The notes beneath the pieces were generated by a model, which had not been told where the DNA came from, ran no database searches, and saw only the letters and a program-made list of their open reading frames with translations. A program made the position numbers and the translations under genes. A stretch of 40,799 nt of DNA from NCBI RefSeq assembly GCF_010499455.1, contig NZ_JAAGOH010000037.1:1-40799 (forward strand), read 5' to 3'. This DNA is from Ideonella livida (lineage in GTDB: Bacteria; Pseudomonadota; Gammaproteobacteria; Burkholderiales; Burkholderiaceae_C). Of this stretch, positions 35,209 through 40,799 are shown in pieces (positions within the stretch are counted from its first letter, which is position 1; each line of letters begins with the position of its first letter).

Positions 35209-36609
35209 TCAGGCGGCGCTGGCGTCCGGCGCCGCACCGGGCGCCGGGGCGGCAGCGCTGCGGGCGCTGCCAGCCACCATGTCGAAGCGGAACATGCGGC
35301 ACTCGATGGCGCCATTCCACATGGGCACGCGGCGGCTTTCCTTCAGGCGCATGAGGCTGGGGGTCTTGGCCTCGGGGGTAAGCACCCAGGCGGTCCAACC
35401 GGCGTAGCCCTTCTTCCAGTGGGCGGCCAGGCGGGCATAGAAGTCGGCGGCGTCGGCCGCGCCCTCGAAGCGCTCGCCCTGCACCTCACCACGGCGGCCG
35501 CCCAGGCCTTGACCCTGGCCGGAACCCTTGGGCGCGATGCGCTCGCCGTAGGGCGGGTTCATCATCAGGGTGCCGCGCTCTGCCGGGGCCGGGCGCTGCA
35601 GGGCGTCGGCGGTCTTGAACTGGATGGCGTTGAGCACGCCGGCACGTTCGGCGTTGCGGCTGGCGAAGTCGGTCATGCGGAAGGAGACATCGCCCCCCCA
35701 CACCGGCACCCGCGGGGGATGCACCGCCGCCTGGGCAGCGGCCTTGAGCTGGCGCCAGTCGGCCTGCAAGCCGGCAAAGGGCAGCAGGCGCTCGAAAGCG
35801 AAGCGCCGGTGCAGGCCCGGGGCCATGCCGCAAGCCATCTGCGCGGCCTCAATGACGATGGTGCCGGCGCCGCAGCAGGGGTCGAGCAGGCCGCCGTCCT
35901 CTTCCCGGCCCTGCCAGCCGGCGGCCGCCAGCATGGCCGCAGCCAGGGTCTCCTTGAGCGGGGCTTCACCCTTGACCTCGCGCCAGCCGCGCTTGAACAG
36001 CGCCTCGCCGGAGAGGTCCACCGACAGGGCGGCCCACTCCGGCCCGACGTGCAGCACCAGGGCCAGGTCAGGGTGGTGGGTGTCCACGTCGGGGCGGGCG
36101 CCGGCGGCATGGCGCATCTGGTCGCACACCGCGTCCTTGACCCGCAGGCCGGCAAACTGCAGGCTCTGCAGCGGGCTGCGGTGGGCCGACACGTCCACCC
36201 GCAGGGTGTGGCGCGGACTGATCCACTCGGTCCAGTCCACCTGCAGGGCCAGGTCGTAGAGGTCGCGCTCGTCGCGGTAGGGTCCGGCGGCCACCTCCCA
36301 GAGCACCCGCTGGGCGATGCGGCTGCCCAGGTTCAGGGCCATGGCGTCCTGGCGGGTGCCCTCCACATAGACGCCGCCGCGGCCGGTCTCGGCGCGGGTG
36401 CCGGCGGGCAGCAGGCGCTGGCACTCGGCCAGCAGGAATGGTTCCACGCCGGCGGCACAGGGCAGGAACAGGGTGCCGCGCTCGGGCCCGCTGTAGGGAC
36501 GGACCGGCTGGGCGAGGCCTTCCGGGCCGGAACGGTCAGCGCGGGGGATGCGGCGGGGGCCGCCGGACGCGGGAGCGCCGGGCGGCCGGGAGGGGGGCAG
36601 GGAGTTCAT
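35209..36609 (-). CDS. THUMP-domain class I methyltransferase (RlmL-like, 23S rRNA guanine-N2)
   Basis: 466 residues. About 45 low-complexity residues precede TLFLPCAAGVEPFLLAEC, a THUMP domain, then LSGEALFKRGWR and the SAM-dependent methyltransferase with LLDPCCGAGTIVIEAA (motif I) and MNPPYGER (catalytic motif IV, NPPY). This matches the N-terminal half of E. coli RlmL/RlmKL, which methylates G2445 of 23S rRNA. Its ATG overlaps the rpoN TGA (ATGA). The Ala/Pro tail after RMFRFDMV is not conserved. Confidence 0.9.
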   Translation of the reverse strand: MNSLPPSRPPGAPASGGPRRIPRADRSGPEGLAQPVRPYSGPERGTLFLPCAAGVEPFLLAECQRLLPAGTRAETGRGGVYVEGTRQDAMALNLGSRIAQRVLWEVAAGPYRDERDLYDLALQVDWTEWISPRHTLRVDVSAHRSPLQSLQFAGLRVKDAVCDQMRHAAGARPDVDTHHPDLALVLHVGPEWAALSVDLSGEALFKRGWREVKGEAPLKETLAAAMLAAAGWQGREEDGGLLDPCCGAGTIVIEAAQMACGMAPGLHRRFAFERLLPFAGLQADWRQLKAAAQAAVHPPRVPVWGGDVSFRMTDFASRNAERAGVLNAIQFKTADALQRPAPAERGTLMMNPPYGERIAPKGSGQGQGLGGRRGEVQGERFEGAADAADFYARLAAHWKKGYAGWTAWVLTPEAKTPSLMRLKESRRVPMWNGAIECRMFRFDMVAGSARSAAAPAPGAAPDASAA

Positions 36610-38132
36610 AGCGCCTTGCGCAGGTTGGCGGGCGCGATCTTGAGCGCTTCGCGGTACTTGGCCACCGTGCGACGGGCCACCTGGATGCCCTGCTCTTCGA
36701 GCATGTCGGCAATCTGGCTGTCGGACAGCGGCTTCTTGGTGTCCTCCGCGGCCACGAACTGCTTGATGAGCGCGCGCACCGCGGTGGAGCTGGCGTTGCC
36801 GCCGGCGTCGGTGTTGAGGCTGGAGCCGAAGAAGTACTTGAGCTCGAAAGTGCCAAACGGCGTGGCCATGTACTTGGCGGTGGTCACGCGGGAGATGGTG
36901 GATTCGTGCAGGCCCAGCTCGTCGGCGATCTCGCGCAGCACCAGCGGCTTCATGGCGATCTCACCGTGGGTGAAGAAGGCCTTCTGGCGCTCGACGATGG
37001 CCTGGGACACGCGCTGGATGGTCTCGAAGCGCTGCTGGATGTTGCGGATGAACCAGCGCGCCTCCTGCAGCCGGGCCGAGAGGTTGCCGCCGCCGCGCTG
37101 GCCGCGGATGGCCTGGGCGTAGAGGTCGCTGACCTTGAGCTTGGGCATCACGTCAGGGTTGAGCGTGACCTTCCAGTTGCGGCCGCTCTTGACCACGATG
37201 ACGTCGGGCACGATGACCAGGCTTTCAGCGGGCACAAAGGGCCGGCCGGGCTTGGGCTCGCAGCCCACGATCAGGCCCTGCGCGGCCTTGACGGTGGCCT
37301 CGTCGCAGCCGGTGGCGGCCGAGAGCTTCTTGAGGTCGCGCCGGGCCAGCAGCTCCAGGTGGGCCTGGGCGATGGCGATGGCGCACTCCCGCGCCGCGCC
37401 GGGGGCACGCTGGCGCAGCTGCAGGGTCAGGCACTCGGAGAGGTTGGCCGCGCCCACGCCGGTGGGCTCCATGCTTTGCAGCCAGCGCAGGCCGCAGCGC
37501 AGCTGGTCCTGCAGCTCGTCCAGGGCTTCCTCACCTTCGATGCCCAACACCTCGGCCACCCGGGCCACGATCTCTTCCAGCGCGCCGTCCAGGTAGCCGT
37601 CCTCATCCAGCGACTCGATGAGCACATGCACCGCGGCGGCGTCCTGGGGCGACAGGCGCATGCCCATGAGCTGGGCGCGCAGGTGCTCCTGCAGGGTGGG
37701 CCCATGGGCCGACCGCTCCTGGGGCTCGAAGTCCTCGTCGCCGCCGGCGCCGCTGGCGGCCGAGGGCGTCTCGCGGATGCCGTCGAAGTCGTCGCGCTCG
37801 GTGCCGTTCTCCCAGTCGTCGCGCTCGGTGGTGCCAAAGTCCTGGCCGTCCAGGCCCGCGGGCTCGTCGCCACCGGACTCGGTGCTGCCGGATTCCGCGG
37901 TGGCGGAGGTGGCGGTGGTGCCCGCCTCCTCGCGGCTGCTGGCGGTGGCGCTGGCGCTGTAGTCGAAGCCCCCCAGGTCGTCGTCGGCCTCCAGGAAGGG
38001 GTTCTGCTCCAGCATCTGCTCCACCTCCTGGTGCAGCTCCAGCGTGGAGAGCTGCAGCAGCCGGATGGACTGCTGCAGCTGGGGGGTGAGCGCCAGATGC
38101 TGGGAGAGGCGGACCTGCAGGGTGGGTTTCAT
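36606..38132 (-). CDS. rpoN: RNA polymerase sigma-54 factor
   Basis: 508 residues. Region I is the Gln/Leu-rich activator-interacting segment (LTPQLQQSIRLLQLSTLELH and EVEQMLEQNPFLE). Region II is a long acidic linker (about 50-145). The core-binding and DNA-binding regions follow, with HESTISRVTTAKYMATPFGT as the helix-turn-helix and the RpoN box ARRTVAKYREAL at the C-terminus. Directs transcription of nitrogen, motility and other activator-dependent genes. Follows lptB by 23 bp, the usual lptA-lptB-rpoN order of proteobacteria. Confidence 0.98.
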   Translation of the reverse strand: MKPTLQVRLSQHLALTPQLQQSIRLLQLSTLELHQEVEQMLEQNPFLEADDDLGGFDYSASATASSREEAGTTATSATAESGSTESGGDEPAGLDGQDFGTTERDDWENGTERDDFDGIRETPSAASGAGGDEDFEPQERSAHGPTLQEHLRAQLMGMRLSPQDAAAVHVLIESLDEDGYLDGALEEIVARVAEVLGIEGEEALDELQDQLRCGLRWLQSMEPTGVGAANLSECLTLQLRQRAPGAARECAIAIAQAHLELLARRDLKKLSAATGCDEATVKAAQGLIVGCEPKPGRPFVPAESLVIVPDVIVVKSGRNWKVTLNPDVMPKLKVSDLYAQAIRGQRGGGNLSARLQEARWFIRNIQQRFETIQRVSQAIVERQKAFFTHGEIAMKPLVLREIADELGLHESTISRVTTAKYMATPFGTFELKYFFGSSLNTDAGGNASSTAVRALIKQFVAAEDTKKPLSDSQIADMLEEQGIQVARRTVAKYREALKIAPANLRKAL

Positions 38133-38155
38133 CCGAAGCGACCTCTGGTACTGCT

Positions 38156-38941
38156 TTACATGCGGAAGTGCTCGCCGAGGTACACGCGGCGCACGTCCGG
38201 GTTCTCGATGATCTGGGCGGGCGTGCCCTCGGCCAGGACGCTGCCCTGGCTGATGATGTAGGCCCGGTCGCAGATGCCCAGGGTCTCGCGCACGTTGTGG
38301 TCGGTGATGAGCACGCCGATGCCGCGGGCCTTGAGGAAGCTGATGGTGCGCTGGATCTCGATGACGGCGATCGGGTCCACACCGGCAAAGGGCTCGTCCA
38401 GCAGGATGAAGCGCGGCTGGGTGGCCAGGGCGCGGGCGATCTCGCAGCGCCGGCGCTCGCCGCCGGACAGCGCCGGGGCCGGCGATTCGCGCAGCTTGGT
38501 CAGGCTCAGGTCAAAGAGCAGGCCGTCCAGGCGCTGATCGATCTCGGCCTTGGGCAGGGGCCGGCCGTCGGGGCCCTTCTGCAGCTCCAGCACGGCGCGG
38601 ATGTTCTCCTCGACGGTGAGCTTGCGGAAGATGGAGGCCTCCTGCGGCAGGTAGGACAAGCCCAGCCGGGACCGGCGGTGGATGGGCTGGCGCTCCACGG
38701 GCACGCCGTCGATGAGGATCTGCCCGGCGTCACAACGCACCAGGCCCACGACCATGTAGAAGGTGGTGGTCTTGCCCGCGCCGTTGGGGCCCAGCAGCCC
38801 CACCACCTCGCCAGCCCCCACCGCCAGATGGACTTCCTTGACCACCTGGCGCTTGCCGTAGGCCTTCTGCAGGCCGCTGGCCTCCAGGCGGCTGGTCGGC
38901 AGGGCCGGGGCCACCGCGGGCACGGCAGCGTCGGCGCTCAC
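38156..38941 (-). CDS. lptB: Lipopolysaccharide export ABC transporter ATP-binding protein
   Basis: 261 residues. The ATPase of the Lpt machine that moves LPS to the outer membrane. Walker A GPNGAGKTT, Q-loop LPQEASIFRKLTVEENI, signature LSGGERRRCEIARAL, Walker B FILLDEPFAGVDP and switch His in LITDHNVRETL are all intact. An extra N-terminal segment of about 18 residues is Ala/Pro-rich. The start overlaps the lptA stop (ATGA). Confidence 0.98.
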   Translation of the reverse strand: MSADAAVPAVAPALPTSRLEASGLQKAYGKRQVVKEVHLAVGAGEVVGLLGPNGAGKTTTFYMVVGLVRCDAGQILIDGVPVERQPIHRRSRLGLSYLPQEASIFRKLTVEENIRAVLELQKGPDGRPLPKAEIDQRLDGLLFDLSLTKLRESPAPALSGGERRRCEIARALATQPRFILLDEPFAGVDPIAVIEIQRTISFLKARGIGVLITDHNVRETLGICDRAYIISQGSVLAEGTPAQIIENPDVRRVYLGEHFRM

Positions 38942-39540
38942 TTGCCGGCTCCCGCAGGGGCGGAAGCCGCCTCCTGGCGCGGGGTGAAGACCAGGCGGGC
39001 GCGACCGGACTCGGGACGGGCTGCGCTGCGCTCCCCACCTTCGAAGACCAGCGTGTCGGTCTTCTGGTCGTACACGATGACGGCGGCGCTGGCCTCGTCG
39101 CTGACCACGCCATTGCGCAGGATGCGCAGCTGGGCAGTGCCGGAGAAGCGGGTGCGCTCGGCCTGACCGTCGATCTCGATGCGCTCGGCCTGGGCTTCCA
39201 GCACCTCGTCGGGCCGGTCGCGCTTCTGGCGGTAGCGCGCGGGCTCGCCGGCCTGGCCGGTGGCCAGGGCGGTGTAGCGGCCGGCGGCCACCTCGCGCAC
39301 CTCAACCCGGTCGGCCTGGACCTTGAGCGTGCCCTGGGTGATGAGCACATGGCCCGAGACCACGGTGATCTTGCGGGCCAGGTCCACAGTGGCGGCCTGC
39401 TGACCGTCGCTCTCCACCACCATGGGCTGGAGCCGGTCGGCGCGTTCGGCCTGCGCGGCGCAGGCCAGCAGCAGCAGGGGCGCGGACAGAAGGAGGGAGC
39501 GGTGTGGCGTCATGGCAAGGGCACGGAACTTGCTTGCCAT
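38938..39540 (-). CDS. lptA: Lipopolysaccharide transport periplasmic protein LptA
   Basis: 200 residues. Signal peptide (LLLSAPLLLLACAAQA, cleaved near residue 31), then the LptA/OstA jelly-roll: PMVVESDGQQAATVDLARKI and TVVSGHVLITQGTLKVQADRV, followed by ISF-like repeats. Forms the periplasmic bridge for LPS with LptC and LptD. ATG 39540 gives a slightly long n-region; ATG 39513 (MTPHRS) is an alternative. First gene seen of the lptA-lptB-rpoN run. Confidence 0.95.
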   Translation of the reverse strand: MASKFRALAMTPHRSLLLSAPLLLLACAAQAERADRLQPMVVESDGQQAATVDLARKITVVSGHVLITQGTLKVQADRVEVREVAAGRYTALATGQAGEPARYRQKRDRPDEVLEAQAERIEIDGQAERTRFSGTAQLRILRNGVVSDEASAAVIVYDQKTDTLVFEGGERSAARPESGRARLVFTPRQEAASAPAGAGK

Positions 39541-39581
39541 TCTAGACCCTGGGCCGGGCCGTAGGGAGAACTTCGACCGTG

Positions 39582-39615
39582 GCCCGGGAAGACCCGGGCG
39601 GCGCGTCCCGCGCCG
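39582..39615 (-). terminator. Tandem hairpins after dsbA
   Basis: Read on the minus strand, CGGCGCG/CGCGCCG (39615-39599, 3-nt loop) is followed at once by GCCCGGG/CCCGGGC (39599-39582, 4-nt loop). They lie 12 bp past the dsbA stop and before lptA. Two adjacent perfect 7-bp stems suggest termination, although no U-tract follows. Confidence 0.45.
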
Positions 39616-39626
39616 TCCGCGGCGGC

Positions 39627-40268
39627 TCAGACGCCGGCCTTGCGGACCTGCTGGATGAGCCAGTCGGTCACAGCAAAGGCCCGTTCGTGGCTGCCGGTGA
39701 GCGCGGCCGAGGTGTAGAAGCGGCCATGCACGCCCAGCGCGGGCACGCCGTCGATGCGGAAGGCCGCCGTCATCTGCTTGGCCTGCCGGGCTTTGCCCGA
39801 CACGCTGAAGGACTTGAGTGTCTCACTGAAGCGGGCGGCGTCCAAGCCCACGCTGCCGGCAAACTCCACCAGCGCGGCCTCGCTGTTGAGGTTGCGGCGC
39901 TGCACATGGATGGCGGCGAAGACCTTGCGGTGCACCGCCTCGAGCTGGCCCAGGGCTTCCAGCGTGTAAAACAGCCGCTGGTGCAGCTCATGCACCGGGG
40001 TGAAACCCACCGGCATGCGGCGGAAGGAGACGTCGGCCGGCAGCTTGCGCACCCAGGCCTCCAGGGAGGGCTCCATGGCGTTGCAGTGCGGGCAGCCGTA
40101 CCAGAAGAACTCGACCACCTCGACCTTGCCGGAGGCAGCCATGGGCACCGGCTGGCTCAGGCGCACGAAGTCTTTGCCCTCGGCGGGTGCGCCCTGGGCC
40201 AGGGCGGGAAGGGCAGGCAGCAGGCCGGCGGCAGCCAGGCCCAGGGTGAGGTCACGACGGGGAATCAT
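39627..40268 (-). CDS. dsbA: Thiol:disulfide interchange protein DsbA
   Basis: 213 residues. Introduces disulfides into exported proteins. Signal peptide MIPRRDLTLGLAAAGLLPAL with a twin-arginine-like start, cleaved after ALAQ. Active site FFWYGCPHCNAMEP near residue 58, cis-proline segment DGVPALGVHGRFYTS. ATG 40268 is chosen for this signal; CGGAG lies about 12 nt upstream. The order SPOR protein then dsbA is common in Burkholderiales. Confidence 0.95.
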   Translation of the reverse strand: MIPRRDLTLGLAAAGLLPALPALAQGAPAEGKDFVRLSQPVPMAASGKVEVVEFFWYGCPHCNAMEPSLEAWVRKLPADVSFRRMPVGFTPVHELHQRLFYTLEALGQLEAVHRKVFAAIHVQRRNLNSEAALVEFAGSVGLDAARFSETLKSFSVSGKARQAKQMTAAFRIDGVPALGVHGRFYTSAALTGSHERAFAVTDWLIQQVRKAGV

Positions 40269-40371
40269 GGTCCAGGGGAACTCCGGTTTCAGGGGAACAG
40301 CCTGACCGCAACGTGCGGAGGCGGCCTGCGGTGGACAAGGGAGGCGCAAAGGGCGCGGGGCCAGGTGCCTG

Positions 40372-40799
40372 TCAGGGCTTGGGCCGGTCGCTGGAGAGGA
40401 TGGCGTCGAAGCCGGCCGACTTCAGCCGGTCCTGGGCCTGCTGGGCGTCCTCGCGGCTGCCGTAGGGGCCCAGGCGCACGCGGTAGACGCTGCGGCCGTT
40501 CTGCTCGCGCTCGACCACCTTGGAGGAAAAGCCCTGCATGGCCAGGCGGGCACGCTGCTGCTCGGCGTCGGCGCCGCTGGAGTAGGCCCCGGCCTGGACA
40601 TAGAAGCCGGCCGCCACGGGCTCGGTCGGCTTGGGCGCGGGCTTGGTGGCCTCGGTGATGACCGGGCCGCCCTCCAGGATGGCCAGGGGATCCCGACCGG
40701 AGGCACGTGCCGGGGACGAGGCCACCGGCGCCGGGCTGGCCGCCGGGGCGCGGCTGGCGGCGCGGGCCGGGGCCGAGGCGGGCAGCGGCGGTGCGGAGG
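40372..40799 (-). CDS. SPOR domain protein (5' part outside the window)
   Basis: The frame is open to the window edge, so at least 141 residues of a longer protein are seen. An Ala/Pro/Arg-rich linker precedes a C-terminal SPOR domain: AGFYVQAGAYSSGADAEQQR, SKVVEREQNGRSVYRVRLGP, YGSREDAQQAQDRL. SPOR domains bind denuded peptidoglycan at division sites. The protein is probably FtsN-like, with a membrane anchor beyond the window. Next gene downstream is dsbA. Confidence 0.9.
   Translation of the reverse strand, partial: SAPPLPASAPARAASRAPAASPAPVASSPARASGRDPLAILEGGPVITEATKPAPKPTEPVAAGFYVQAGAYSSGADAEQQRARLAMQGFSSKVVEREQNGRSVYRVRLGPYGSREDAQQAQDRLKSAGFDAILSSDRPKP

Overview
The window looks like a chromosomal segment of a very GC-rich betaproteobacterium of the order Burkholderiales, probably near the Rubrivivax/Leptothrix/Ideonella group. 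Support comes from familiar gene orders (SPOR protein-dsbA; lptA-lptB-rpoN; recG-oxyR; queA and tgt close together), a TctC/Bug-type solute-binding protein, and a long-form TrpRS. The lineage is inferred from gene content and order. No rRNA, tRNA, CRISPR array or intact insertion sequence was seen.

Layout. (1) 1-1072: a lower-GC GNAT acetyltransferase bounded by inverted repeats that look like integron attC half-sites, then a gene-poor stretch. (2) 1073-7245: an NAD salvage locus. The regulator nrtR diverges from pncA-pncB-nadE and a NadM/Nudix-type fusion, with a 23-bp palindrome between them as the likely operator. The NadM nucleotidyltransferase domain is degenerate, and its 5' end is built from a 12-bp repeat. 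(3) 7323-10031: a SNF2-helicase-like protein that has lost its ATPase motifs. (4) 10208-15894, all on the minus strand: queA, a cytochrome c behind an FNR-type site, a membrane dCache sensor translationally coupled to a pentameric ligand-gated ion channel (pLGIC), tgt, and a UPF0149 gene. QueA has lost its conserved C-terminus exactly where the non-queuosine genes begin. (5) 16377-21207: recG-oxyR, a small lipoprotein and a TctC-like protein.

(6) 21269-28306, all on the plus strand: a CPBP protease with a C-terminally sorted surface protein, then a TlpA-like thioredoxin, a DUF4266 lipoprotein, a DUF3570 outer-membrane protein, the flavin transferase ApbE, and DsbD. An FNR/FixK-type palindrome lies upstream of the thioredoxin. 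The DUF3570 protein carries SGAS motifs that resemble ApbE flavinylation sites. This suggests an extracytoplasmic redox system in which DsbD supplies electrons and ApbE attaches flavin. (7) 28332-40799: glutamate dehydrogenase, proC, trpS, a pair of M16 peptidases (one active, one inactive), an rRNA methyltransferase, rpoN, lptB, lptA, dsbA and a partial SPOR protein.

The two most unusual systems are the dCache sensor plus ion channel pair (12020-14202) and the TlpA/DUF4266/DUF3570/ApbE/DsbD cluster (23219-28306). A recurring theme is the pseudo-enzyme: a NadM domain without its active-site motifs, a SNF2 protein without Walker A or DEAH, and an M16 protein without its zinc site.
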